A stretch of DNA of 46,106 nucleotides, taken from the NCBI GenBank assembly GCA_012728125.1, contig JAAYFT010000150.1, positions 1 to 46,106 on the forward strand, written 5' to 3'. A program made the position numbers and the translations under genes. The stretch comes from Tissierellia bacterium. GTDB lineage: Bacteria > Bacillota > Clostridia > Tissierellales > Tissierellaceae. Of this stretch, positions 1 to 9,297 are shown one piece after another. How positions within the stretch are numbered: position 1 is the first letter of the stretch; every line of letters starts with the position of its first letter. The notes beneath the pieces were generated by a model. The model saw only the letters and a program-made list of their open reading frames with translations. It made no database searches and had not been told where the DNA came from.

Positions 1-63
1 TAATGGAATAAATTAATTATATATGTCAATGATAATCCTTATAGCTTAGAAGGAGGTTAGTAA

Positions 64-1125
64 ATGAGTATTAGAAGAGTTTTTACAGGAGGGAATACTG
101 CTAATGGTTTTCACTCCTTTCATCATTATATAATATCCGATAAAAGAAAGAAGCTTTATATATTTAAGGGAATGCCTGGAGGAGGCAAATCTTCTTTAAT
201 GAGGGAAATTGGACAAAGATTATGGGATAAAGGTTATAGTATAGAATACCACCATTGTCCGTCAGACCCAAGGTCTATTGATGCTGTAGTCATAGAAGAA
301 TTAGGCATATGTTTGCTGGATGGGACACCACCCCATAGTATGGATCCAACCTATCCAGGCTTAACTGATAAAATAATAGATTTGGCTAGGTTTATTGATA
401 CTGAAAAACTCAAACCTATGGAAGAAGATATAAGAAGGGCAAAGTTAAATAACAAATATGCCTATGGAAGGGCCTTTAACTACTTTAAGGCAGCAAAAGT
501 CGTTTACAATCAAATATCAATTGAAAATGGAAGAAATTTAGATATAGTAGGTATAAATAAGGCAAGTCAAGAGTTAATGGAAAGAATCTTTTCCAAAGAA
601 GGGAAAGTAATAAAATCCAATGGATTTAAGGAAAGACATCTGTTTTCCACTGCTAACACCCCTGAAGGATATTTTGACTATACCAACACCATATTGAAAG
701 GAGTAGAAGACATTTACTATATAAAAGGAGAGATTGGTACTGGCAAGTCCACATTGTTATACAGAATCCTAGAAGAAGCAAAGTTTAAAAACTATCAAGT
801 TGAGATATATCATAACTCCCTAATCCCAGAAAAATTAGAATCCATCTATATAAAGGAATTGGACACAATAATAACATCCAATGACCATGGGAAAGAAGGG
901 GCAAAATTTACTCTAAACCTCAACGATTTCTTTGATGACAGCAAACTAAACCATGAGGATTATCAGATATTAAATTTATTAGTAGATAAGGGTATAAAGA
1001 GCCTAAATGGGGCAAAGGAAAACCATTTTATACTTGAAAAATCCTACAGGCCTTGTATAGATTATTCTCAGGTTGATAAGTTAAGAGAGGAAATATATGA
1101 GGAAATATTAAGCTTAATAGAATAA
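64..1125 (+). CDS. Tandem P-loop ATPase, PRK06851-like family (hypothetical NTPase)
   Basis: 353-aa ORF, RBS aaggagg; two Walker A motifs: GMPGGGKSSLM and GEIGTGKSTLL. Confidence 0.75.
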   Translation: MSIRRVFTGGNTANGFHSFHHYIISDKRKKLYIFKGMPGGGKSSLMREIGQRLWDKGYSIEYHHCPSDPRSIDAVVIEELGICLLDGTPPHSMDPTYPGLTDKIIDLARFIDTEKLKPMEEDIRRAKLNNKYAYGRAFNYFKAAKVVYNQISIENGRNLDIVGINKASQELMERIFSKEGKVIKSNGFKERHLFSTANTPEGYFDYTNTILKGVEDIYYIKGEIGTGKSTLLYRILEEAKFKNYQVEIYHNSLIPEKLESIYIKELDTIITSNDHGKEGAKFTLNLNDFFDDSKLNHEDYQILNLLVDKGIKSLNGAKENHFILEKSYRPCIDYSQVDKLREEIYEEILSLIE

Positions 1126-1146
1126 GGGCAGGTTATCCTGCCCTTA
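1123..1146. terminator. Shared bidirectional terminator between convergent genes
   Basis: Perfect 10-bp stem TAAGGGCAGG-TTAT-CCTGCCCTTA covering both stop codons. Confidence 0.65.
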
Positions 1147-2338
1147 ACTTGTCCTTAATGGTTTCAAAAAATCTAGTCAATAGCTTTTCCAAATCTTCAC
1201 TATTACATCCGCCTTGTACGGTATTGTTGCTGCCTCCACCTTTTATTTCAAATTCATTGGATAGGTCTTTTAATATGTTTTTTAAATTTATATCTAAGTC
1301 CTTAGGTACAGAGACTAAAAACTGTCCCTTATTATCTTTACTTGAGCCAAAGATATGGATTGAACTGCTTACATTGTTTAAAAATGTGGAGATAGCATTT
1401 ATTTCTTTCAAATCCTTATCTGTAAATATCTTGGATATAAAGGATCTATTATTTACTTTAAAGGAATTTCTTAATAGTTCCTTACCTTCATATTTAACTA
1501 TTTCTTCCCTAAGGCTTCGATTTTCCTTCTCCAGCTCTATTTTTTGCTCTAATAGGGTTTTTACTTTGCCATATATATCCTTGTCCTTAGAGGATAATAA
1601 TAGGGAAATATCATTAACAGCCTTGTTCTTCCAAGTATAATCCGATAAGGCCCTATTACCACATACAAATTCTAGCCTAATATTGCCCTTATATTTTTCC
1701 CATTTTCTAATTTTTATAAGGCCAATTTCTCCTGTCTGCCTCAGATGGGTTCCACCACATGGAGAGAAATCGATATTATCAATCTCCACAATTCTAATAT
1801 GGGAATTTACTGTGGGCTGCTTTCTTACGGGAATCTTACCTATATCCTGCTTCTCAATATAATAAGATTTTATATCGAAATTAGAATATATAATCCTATT
1901 GGCATAGATTTCGACTTTTTCAGCTTCCTCTTCCGTAAGATCAGGTAAGGTAACATCAATATATACATAATCCTCTCCAATATGAAAGCCGACGGTTTCA
2001 CCATTATATAATTTGTAGAAGGATGCCGATAAAAGATGTTGTCCAGTATGTTGCTGCATCTTATCTAACCTGTTATCCCAATCTATGTTGAGTATGACCT
2101 TGTCACTATGGATGTTGTCTTTTGTCACATGGATTATGTCCATATTATCTTCATAAACTTCTAATACTTTTACGCCATTTATAGTACCTTTATCACCTGG
2201 CTGGCCACCTGATAAATGAGGGTAAAATATAGTTCTATTAAGTTTAATATAGTATTTTCCATCTTTATAGATTTTCTCTACAATCCTTGCGTCGATTTCC
2301 CTAAGATAAGGATTGTTTAAATAGAGCTTTTCAGTCAT
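1133..2338 (-). CDS. Alanyl-tRNA editing protein (AlaX-L type with DHHA1 domain)
   Basis: HTGQHLLSA and CGGTHLRQTGEIG editing-site motifs, C-terminal GGGSNNTVQGGC (DHHA1). ORF open to 2377; MTEKLYLNN start at 2338 preferred. Confidence 0.85.
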   Translation of the reverse strand: MTEKLYLNNPYLREIDARIVEKIYKDGKYYIKLNRTIFYPHLSGGQPGDKGTINGVKVLEVYEDNMDIIHVTKDNIHSDKVILNIDWDNRLDKMQQHTGQHLLSASFYKLYNGETVGFHIGEDYVYIDVTLPDLTEEEAEKVEIYANRIIYSNFDIKSYYIEKQDIGKIPVRKQPTVNSHIRIVEIDNIDFSPCGGTHLRQTGEIGLIKIRKWEKYKGNIRLEFVCGNRALSDYTWKNKAVNDISLLLSSKDKDIYGKVKTLLEQKIELEKENRSLREEIVKYEGKELLRNSFKVNNRSFISKIFTDKDLKEINAISTFLNNVSSSIHIFGSSKDNKGQFLVSVPKDLDINLKNILKDLSNEFEIKGGGSNNTVQGGCNSEDLEKLLTRFFETIKDKLRAG

Positions 2339-2452
2339 ATTATCAATCCTTTCAATATTATAAATATATATTACCACAAAAATACAAAAACGATAAAAAA
2401 ATATTAAATTTCTATGTTATAATCATATAAACAATATGTAGGGGATGGTAAT

Positions 2453-2533
2453 ATGCCTGATGGAAGTATGTTTATTTTATTGGGCTTAATTCTTTTAATC
2501 TGGAGTTTAAATAGAATTCATAGAAAAAAATAG
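2453..2533 (+). CDS. Putative 26-aa single-pass membrane small protein (MPDGSMFILLGLILLIWSLNRIHRKK)
   Basis: ATG with upstream RBS aggggatgg, hydrophobic core plus basic C-terminus, TAG stop 11 nt before comEC ATG; TATAAT at 2418-2423. Confidence 0.5.
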   Translation: MPDGSMFILLGLILLIWSLNRIHRKK

Positions 2534-2544
2534 TGGGGGATATT

Positions 2545-5001
2545 ATGTATAGGCCTTTCCTCTATATAACTAGTCCTTTAGTTTTGGGGATAATATTGTC
2601 CTATTATTTTTCTTTGAACATTTTATTTTTATTGACTATTCTTGCTTTCCTTTTACTATTATATATTGTCAACCTTATTAGAGATAAATCCAACATAATA
2701 AGCTTGTTTCTTCTTTTTCTTTTTTTAGGGGCTGTTATGGGATCTTATCAGTTGGACAATAGCATTTTAAAGACTAAAACAGACAAAACTCTTATATTAA
2801 AGGGAGTAGTAGATAGTATTTCTTTTAAGGATGAAGACCAGGAGAAGTATACTATAATAGTGGAAAAGATCCAGGAAGGAAATAAGGTCATAAAACTTAA
2901 GGAGAAGACCATACTTAAAATCCTAGGTAGAAAAAACCTTCAGCTAGGAGATGAAATAGTATTTGAGGGCATATTAAAAGAACCAATGGAAAATACCAAC
3001 CCTAATTTGTATAATTATAAATTAAACCTACTATCTAACAAGATCTACACCACTATTAATATAAGAGAAAATGGGATATTAGATATTAACAGGGAGGATA
3101 GACCTCTTAAATATACCTTAAGAGATAGGTTTGAAAAGAAGGTTGCTTCAACTTTTAATAGATATCTAAATGAAAACAATAGTAGCTTAATGAAGAGTAT
3201 AGTATTAGGAGAATACTCCTATTTAGAAGAGGAGGACATTACAAAATACAGGGAACTGGGACTAGCCCATATCCTTGCAGTTTCAGGGTTACATATAGGC
3301 ATAATAGCAGGATTTATAGTTATTATCCTATCCCGTTTAGGGGTTAAAAGAAGTATAACTATAATGATTACATTGACTACTATTTGGTTTTATGGTTTTT
3401 TAATAGGTTTTCCACCATCATTATTAAGGGCTAATATAATGTTTAGCTTAATTTATTATGCCTTTTTAGCCAAAGAGCCCTATGACCCAATAAACAGCCT
3501 ATTTTTCTCAATGTTTATTTTACTTATTATTAATCCCTTTTGGATATTTAACCTAGGATTTCAATTATCCTTCATAGCTACATTCTCAATAATATACTTT
3601 ACACCAAAGCTTAGGGACTTTTTCTACTTATATAAGGGTAAAATATTTTCAATATTATATGGACTTTTAGCTGTTCATATAGGCCTTTTACCTGTACAGG
3701 CTTATTACTTTAATAGGGTATCAATAATTAGCATATTATCAAACCTAATCCTAGCTCCTATCCTTAGCCTATGCCTAGTATTGGGAGCAAGTATGGTTTT
3801 ATTGTCATTTACATTACCTTTATTAAATTTAATCCTTGGCAAAATCCTAAATCTAATATTGTCAATAGAGTTTTCTATTGTTGATTTATTATATGACATC
3901 CCCTTTGGCCAAATAAAACTCCATTCTCCTAGTATCTATGAATTTATATTGTATTATATCCTTGTATTCTTGATCTTTGGTGTTATAGATTTAAGGAAAT
4001 GGGATTTACGAGTATTAAAAGCTATTATGTATTTTTTAATCTCCTTAATAGTATTTAATTCAATATCTATTATGATGGACAAGTCCATGGAAATACATTT
4101 CATAGATGTAGGCCAGGGAGATTCTATTCTACTGAGGACTAGGTGGGATGATTATCTAATTGATACAGGGGGCAACATATTTGATTCCTTTGACATAGGG
4201 AAAAATATTACTTTGCCCTACTTAGAAAAATTAGGCATAAACAGGTTAAAGGCCATTTTCATCAGTCACTTTGATGAAGACCACAGCAAGGCCTTGCCTT
4301 TACTAATGGATAACATAAAGGTGGAAAATCTTATAATATCTTATGAGGATAATGGAAATACAATATATGAGGAAATAAAAAGTAGGAAAGTACCCATTAT
4401 AGTATTGAAGGAGAAGGATAGGGTAAATTTAGATACCAATGTCTATATGGAAGTATTAAGCCCCAATGAGGATATAAAAAACAGATGGAAAAGTGGGAAT
4501 AATTTGTCCTTAGTCCTTTTACTTAACTATTATGATAAAAAGCTACTCTTTACAGGGGATATAGAAAAGGAAGTTGAATGGGAAATAAAAGATAAATTTA
4601 GTGATACCATAGATATAATTAAGGTACCCCACCATGGGAGCAACACTTCTTCTACTGAAGAACTGTTAGATATAATAAGGCCTATAATAGGGATTATTTC
4701 CGTTGGTAGAAATAACCTTTTCAACCATCCCAGGGATGAAGTCCTTGAAAGATATGAGAAAATAGGTAGTCTTATCTATAGGACCGATATTCATGGCATG
4801 GTTAAAGTTATACTTAATAAAGATATTATATATGTAGAGCCTTTTATAAAGGACAAGATTAGCTTATTAGATTATCTAGATGAAAATATATTTGCTTTTG
4901 CTTTTTATGTCTTATATTATTTAATAGCCTATATTTTCATAAGACAATATTCACATTATAAAGAAAGGTTGGAAAAAAGTGAATTACAAGGAACTTATTA
5001 A
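2545..5001 (+). CDS. comEC: DNA internalization-related competence protein ComEC/Rec2
   Basis: Competence domain (LAHILAVSGLHIGIIAG, FPPSLLRANIM) and metallo-beta-lactamase domain (FIDVGQGDSILLR, SHFDEDHSKAL, KVPHHGSNTSS). ORF track starts at GTG 2533; ATG 2545 fits RBS gtggggga. Confidence 0.92.
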   Translation: MYRPFLYITSPLVLGIILSYYFSLNILFLLTILAFLLLLYIVNLIRDKSNIISLFLLFLFLGAVMGSYQLDNSILKTKTDKTLILKGVVDSISFKDEDQEKYTIIVEKIQEGNKVIKLKEKTILKILGRKNLQLGDEIVFEGILKEPMENTNPNLYNYKLNLLSNKIYTTINIRENGILDINREDRPLKYTLRDRFEKKVASTFNRYLNENNSSLMKSIVLGEYSYLEEEDITKYRELGLAHILAVSGLHIGIIAGFIVIILSRLGVKRSITIMITLTTIWFYGFLIGFPPSLLRANIMFSLIYYAFLAKEPYDPINSLFFSMFILLIINPFWIFNLGFQLSFIATFSIIYFTPKLRDFFYLYKGKIFSILYGLLAVHIGLLPVQAYYFNRVSIISILSNLILAPILSLCLVLGASMVLLSFTLPLLNLILGKILNLILSIEFSIVDLLYDIPFGQIKLHSPSIYEFILYYILVFLIFGVIDLRKWDLRVLKAIMYFLISLIVFNSISIMMDKSMEIHFIDVGQGDSILLRTRWDDYLIDTGGNIFDSFDIGKNITLPYLEKLGINRLKAIFISHFDEDHSKALPLLMDNIKVENLIISYEDNGNTIYEEIKSRKVPIIVLKEKDRVNLDTNVYMEVLSPNEDIKNRWKSGNNLSLVLLLNYYDKKLLFTGDIEKEVEWEIKDKFSDTIDIIKVPHHGSNTSSTEELLDIIRPIIGIISVGRNNLFNHPRDEVLERYEKIGSLIYRTDIHGMVKVILNKDIIYVEPFIKDKISLLDYLDENIFAFAFYVLYYLIAYIFIRQYSHYKERLEKSELQGTY

Positions 5002-6010
5002 TGATATTAAAAACGACAAGTTACTTACAGTTTATTTATTTACAGGTAGTGAAAATTACTTAATGGATAAGGCCATAGAACTTCTCAAGGATAAATATAT
5101 AGATAAGTCCTTTGAGACTTTAAACTATGTGGTTTTAGATGGAAAGGAAGTGTACTTTGATAACGTTTTAAATGCTTGTGAAACCCTTCCCTTTATGTCA
5201 CAGAAAAAAATAGTAGTTATAAAGGATATTAATGAAGTTATGGAAAATAAGGAAGTGGATTTTGATAAAAAGCTAGGTGACTATATATCAAAATTGGACA
5301 ATTACATATCCTTAATAATAATAGATAAATCAAATAGCTTAAAAAAGACCACAAGTATATATAAGGCTATAAAGAAACTATGTGGGGTAGTTGAATTCAA
5401 TAAATTAAGGGGCAAGGATTTAAACGCCTGGGTGGAAAGGAAATTTAAGGAATATAATAAAACCATCTCCTATGGGAATATACAATATTTTATTCAGTCT
5501 TCTACTTATAGCGATTATAACAGTGTGAAAACCCTTTATGATTTGGAAAACGAAATATTGAAAGTAGTTGATTTTACTCAAAATAAAGAAATATCAAAGG
5601 AAGATATTGACCTAGTTCTTTCAAGGACCCTAGATACCAATATTTTCAACCTACTTACCTACATAAATAGAAAGGATACTGAATCAGCCTTAAAGACCTT
5701 TAATGAAATGTATATATCCAATGAGCCAGTACAGCGTATTTTGGCCATGATCATAAGGCAAGTTAGACTAATGCTAAGCTACAAGCTCTACAGGGAAAGG
5801 GGAGACACGGAAGGCAGTATACAAAAGAAATTACAGATTAAGGATTATGAGTTTAAGAGAATTTCCAAGGAATCTTCCAGTTTCAGCACAGAGAGCCTAT
5901 TACAAGCCCTAGACCATATACTTAAACTAGATATAAAACAAAAGACTAGTTCTCAAAATGAAAAACTAGCCCTTGAAATGTTAATAATCCATCTATCAAA
6001 TTTAATGTAA
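4979..6010 (+). CDS. holA: DNA polymerase III subunit delta
   Basis: 343 aa, HolA-like (YLFTGSENYLMDKAI..., RQVRLML), GTG start overlapping comEC by 23 nt. Confidence 0.88.
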   Translation: MNYKELINDIKNDKLLTVYLFTGSENYLMDKAIELLKDKYIDKSFETLNYVVLDGKEVYFDNVLNACETLPFMSQKKIVVIKDINEVMENKEVDFDKKLGDYISKLDNYISLIIIDKSNSLKKTTSIYKAIKKLCGVVEFNKLRGKDLNAWVERKFKEYNKTISYGNIQYFIQSSTYSDYNSVKTLYDLENEILKVVDFTQNKEISKEDIDLVLSRTLDTNIFNLLTYINRKDTESALKTFNEMYISNEPVQRILAMIIRQVRLMLSYKLYRERGDTEGSIQKKLQIKDYEFKRISKESSSFSTESLLQALDHILKLDIKQKTSSQNEKLALEMLIIHLSNLM

Positions 6011-6110
6011 AAATTTTTTTTAAAGTGCTGTATATTAAGGAAGCTTACTTGATTCTCATTGGTTAGTCCACAACTATATAAGCAGTAGGACTTGCCTATT
6101 GCCATAAAAA

Positions 6111-6130
6111 AACTTCGGTCTGCCGAAGTT
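6111..6130. terminator. Bidirectional intrinsic terminator between holA and rpsT
   Basis: AACTTCGG-TCTG-CCGAAGTT flanked by A-tract and T-tract. Confidence 0.85.
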
Positions 6131-6133
6131 TTA

Positions 6134-6397
6134 TTACATTGCCTTATTTAATTGCTTAGCTAGGCGACTAATCTTCCTAGACGCATAGTTTTTATGAACA
6201 ACGTTTTTATGTGCAGCCTTTTTAAGCTTCTTGTCGATAGTCTTTAATAATTCTCTAGCTTCATCAAAGTTTTCAGTTGCTATAGCAGTTTCAAATCTCT
6301 TTATATATGTTTTAATTTCAGATTTTCTAGCCTTGTTTCTAGCTGTTCTTTTTTTAGTAGTTAAGATTCTTTTCTTAGCGGATTTAATATTAGCCAC
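6134..6397 (-). CDS. rpsT: 30S ribosomal protein S20
   Basis: MANIKSAKKRILTTKKRTARNKARKS; GTG start with RBS gaggaggtg. Confidence 0.97.
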   Translation of the reverse strand: MANIKSAKKRILTTKKRTARNKARKSEIKTYIKRFETAIATENFDEARELLKTIDKKLKKAAHKNVVHKNYASRKISRLAKQLNKAM

Positions 6398-6427
6398 GAT
6401 TTCACCTCCTCTAATCTAACACAAAAC

Positions 6428-6456
6428 ATTTTACCACGAAGAATTATAAAATGCAA
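6428..6456 (-). promoter_or_regulatory. Sigma-A-type promoter for rpsT
   Basis: Minus strand TTGCAT (6456-6451) - 17 nt - TAAAAT (6433-6428). Confidence 0.75.
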
Positions 6457-6486
6457 GGATAATTAGACTATATATAGAGAAAAATA
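6457..6486 (+). promoter_or_regulatory. Candidate forespore (sigma-F/sigma-G type) promoter for gpr
   Basis: GGATA (6457-6461) - 15 nt - GAGAAAAATA (6477-6486), approximate match to the sigma-F/G consensus. Confidence 0.35.
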
Positions 6487-6512
6487 TAAAAGAAAATAGA
6501 ATTGAAAGGAGA

Positions 6513-7493
6513 ATGAGCTTGTATAAAGTACGAACGGACCTAGCTGTTGAGAACAGAGAACTGTATAAGGAAGTTCATCAAGAGGATTCCAAAGGAGTAG
6601 AAATAGAAAAGGATGAAAAAGAAAATTATTCAGTTACTAGGATAAAAGTTTTAAACAAAGTAGGTAGTGACAATCTACAAAAGCCTATAGGAACTTATAT
6701 TACCATTGACGTACCCAGATTAAATATATCAGATGAAGATTTAAAAGATGAAATTTCTCAAGTAGTGGCTAAAGAAATTAAAGGACTAGGTAAGACCCAT
6801 CCCAATAGTAAAATATTGATAATAGGTCTTGGTAACTGGAATATTACACCCGATGCCCTGGGACCCAAGGTAGTTGAAAGGGTTTTAGTTACAAGGCAGT
6901 ACTTTGTAAACTATAAAAAGGAAACAGATGAAACTGTAGCCAATGTGGCAGCCCTGGCTCCTGGAGTAATGGGTATAACAGGTATAGAAACAGGGGAAAT
7001 CGTTAAGGGAGTAGTAGATAAGGTTAAGCCTGATTTAGTAATTGCCGTAGACGCCTTGGCATCAAGAAAAATGGAAAGAGTCTCAACTACGATTCAGATT
7101 TCAGACACTGGTATAAATCCAGGAGCAGGAGTAGGAAACAATAGGATGGAGCTTACAGAAAAAACCTTAGGAGTTCCAGTCATTGCCATAGGAATCCCTA
7201 CAGTAGTAGATGCAGCCACTATTGTAAACGATACTTTAGATTTAATCATAGATTCCTTAAAGAAGGAAGCTGAAGTGGGAACTGAATTCTACAATTTACT
7301 ATCTGAAATTTCATCGGAGGAAAAATATACTTTGATTCGGGAAGTATTAAATCCATATATGAAAAATGTAGTAGTCACACCTACTGATATCGATGCAGTT
7401 ATAGACGATTTATCAATAATAGTTGCCAATGGCCTAAATATGGCCCTTCATCCTGGGATAGACCTTCAAGATGTTAATAGATATATAAGATAA
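6513..7493 (+). CDS. gpr: GPR endopeptidase (germination protease)
   Basis: VRTDLAVE pro-region, GLGNWNITPDALGPKVV, VVATPTDID-like C-terminus; 326 aa. Confidence 0.95.
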   Translation: MSLYKVRTDLAVENRELYKEVHQEDSKGVEIEKDEKENYSVTRIKVLNKVGSDNLQKPIGTYITIDVPRLNISDEDLKDEISQVVAKEIKGLGKTHPNSKILIIGLGNWNITPDALGPKVVERVLVTRQYFVNYKKETDETVANVAALAPGVMGITGIETGEIVKGVVDKVKPDLVIAVDALASRKMERVSTTIQISDTGINPGAGVGNNRMELTEKTLGVPVIAIGIPTVVDAATIVNDTLDLIIDSLKKEAEVGTEFYNLLSEISSEEKYTLIREVLNPYMKNVVVTPTDIDAVIDDLSIIVANGLNMALHPGIDLQDVNRYIR

Positions 7494-7507
7494 ATCTAGA
7501 ATATTTA

Positions 7508-7554
7508 ACTCCCTAATAGAATATAATTTTTATATTGATAAGATATTAGGGAGT
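7508..7554 (+). promoter_or_regulatory. Nested hairpin sequestering the spoIIP Shine-Dalgarno
   Basis: ACTCCCTAATA (7508-7518) pairs perfectly with TATTAGGGAGT (7544-7554, contains the SD); inner AATATAA-TTT-TTATATT (7520-7536). Confidence 0.6.
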
Positions 7555-7560
7555 GTTAAT

Positions 7561-8628
7561 ATGAGAAAGTCCAGGAAAGCCGATTATATTATTATGGCAT
7601 TAATATGTATACTGATATTAAATATTGGCAATCTAGTAGTTAGGTTTTATAACTCTAAAAGAGGCTCCAACCCTTCACAGGAAAGTAGATTTGCTAGCTT
7701 TATTTCCACAATAAATTCTGTAGCTAAAGCATTTAAATTAGATGATTTTTTAAGTAAGACTATCAATTCTTTATTTCCAGTGGCAGAAGTCTTAAATACT
7801 AATGCCGATAATGAATTGGATATAGATATGGAAGAATTTAATGAAGTAGATGAAAATGACCATGACTCTGCACAAGATATTATAATAGAAAGATTAGATG
7901 AATATGAAAACCTAATTATCATAAAGGATTCAGATGGAGTAAACAGGGTTGAAAACATACCTGAACCCCTTAATTTAAACAAACTAAAAGTAGATAGAAA
8001 CAGTCCCTACATACTTATATATCATACCCATGCCACAGAATCTTACTCAGTTGCAGCCAAGGAAAACTATAGGAGTTCAGATAGAAGATACAATATGCTC
8101 AATATTGGCCAAATAATGTCTACTGTCCTAGAGGCCAACGGCCACAAGGTAGAACATGTGGAGATTTACCATGACCTGCCATCCTATAACCAATCATATG
8201 CTAGAAGTTATAATACTATAGTAAAGAAAAGAGAAGAATCCGATAATCTGAAAATATTGTTAGATATACATAGAGATGCCATAGTAGAAAACAGCCCAAA
8301 TATAGATAGTGTAAAGAAAAGATCAAAAATAGAAATCGATGGTAAGGAAGTAGCTACCTTTTCCTTAGTAGTGGGACCAGACTCTCCTAATTATGATCAG
8401 GTTTTAAGCTTTGCTAAATACATAAAAGCTGTATCAGATACCCTATATCCTGATTTATGTACAGGTATCATCATTAAGCCTGCAGGCAGGTATAATCAGC
8501 ATGTGTCCGACTACTCAGCCTTAATTGAAGTTGGATATAATTTCAACACCCTAGAAGAAGCCACTGAGGGAGCAAAGCTGGTAGCCGAAGTCCTTGCTTT
8601 GGCATTAAATAGTATCTTAGATGAATAA
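7561..8628 (+). CDS. spoIIP: Stage II sporulation protein P
   Basis: N-terminal TM, ILIYHTHATESYS, LLDIHRDA, SALIEVGYNFNTLEEA (SpoIIP amidase/endopeptidase); directly after gpr. Confidence 0.93.
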   Translation: MRKSRKADYIIMALICILILNIGNLVVRFYNSKRGSNPSQESRFASFISTINSVAKAFKLDDFLSKTINSLFPVAEVLNTNADNELDIDMEEFNEVDENDHDSAQDIIIERLDEYENLIIIKDSDGVNRVENIPEPLNLNKLKVDRNSPYILIYHTHATESYSVAAKENYRSSDRRYNMLNIGQIMSTVLEANGHKVEHVEIYHDLPSYNQSYARSYNTIVKKREESDNLKILLDIHRDAIVENSPNIDSVKKRSKIEIDGKEVATFSLVVGPDSPNYDQVLSFAKYIKAVSDTLYPDLCTGIIIKPAGRYNQHVSDYSALIEVGYNFNTLEEATEGAKLVAEVLALALNSILDE

Positions 8629-8632
8629 AACT

Positions 8633-8660
8633 TTGCAAAAGAAAATATAAGTGATATAAT
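8633..8660 (+). promoter_or_regulatory. Sigma-A-type promoter for lepB
   Basis: TTGCAA (8633-8638) - 16 nt - TATAAT (8655-8660). Confidence 0.7.
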
Positions 8661-8690
8661 ATTTTTAAGAAGTGTAGGAGGGAACTTTTT

Positions 8691-9239
8691 ATGGAAGAAA
8701 ACAATAACAAGGATGTTAAGAAGGAAGTTTTGGAATGGATAAAGAGCATAGGTTTAGCTATTGTTATAGCAGTATTTATAAAGACCTTTATATTTAATAC
8801 TACCTATGTATTGGGTAATTCAATGTATCCAACACTTCATGAAAGAGATAGATTGTTTGCAAATAAGTTATCTTTATATTTTGGTGGTCCTGCTAGGGGA
8901 GATGTAGTTGTATTAGAAGCTCCTGATGTGCCTAAAAAGGACTATATAAAAAGGGTAATAGGTATTGAAGGGGATATAGTTGAGATAATCGATGGTAAAG
9001 TATATTTAAATGGTTCCTTGTTACAGGAAGATTATATAGAAGAGGGTGCCTATACACATGTATATGATCAAAGTAAGTGGCTAGTACCTGAAGGCCATGT
9101 GTTTGTACTAGGAGATAATAGGGATGAAGGTGCATCAAAGGATAGCAGGTACTTTGGATGCATATCTATTAAAACCATAAAAGGGATTACTGGTTTTAGA
9201 TATTTTCCTTTTGACAGCAGGTTCGGGAAAATTAAATAA
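8691..9239 (+). CDS. lepB: Signal peptidase I
   Basis: N-terminal TM, GNSMYPTL catalytic Ser, DYIKRVIGIEGD catalytic Lys, VFVLGDNRDEGASKDSRYFG. Confidence 0.95.
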   Translation: MEENNNKDVKKEVLEWIKSIGLAIVIAVFIKTFIFNTTYVLGNSMYPTLHERDRLFANKLSLYFGGPARGDVVVLEAPDVPKKDYIKRVIGIEGDIVEIIDGKVYLNGSLLQEDYIEEGAYTHVYDQSKWLVPEGHVFVLGDNRDEGASKDSRYFGCISIKTIKGITGFRYFPFDSRFGKIK

Positions 9240-9297
9240 TCTAATATATAGTATAATAATTCAATAAAATGGCAATTCTAATCTTGGTGATAGTATG

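Noticed and set aside
1149-1640. 163-aa plus-strand ORF antisense to the AlaX-like gene
   Set aside because: Composition (Ser/Leu/Phe-rich) and full overlap with a recognisable DHHA1 domain indicate an artefact.
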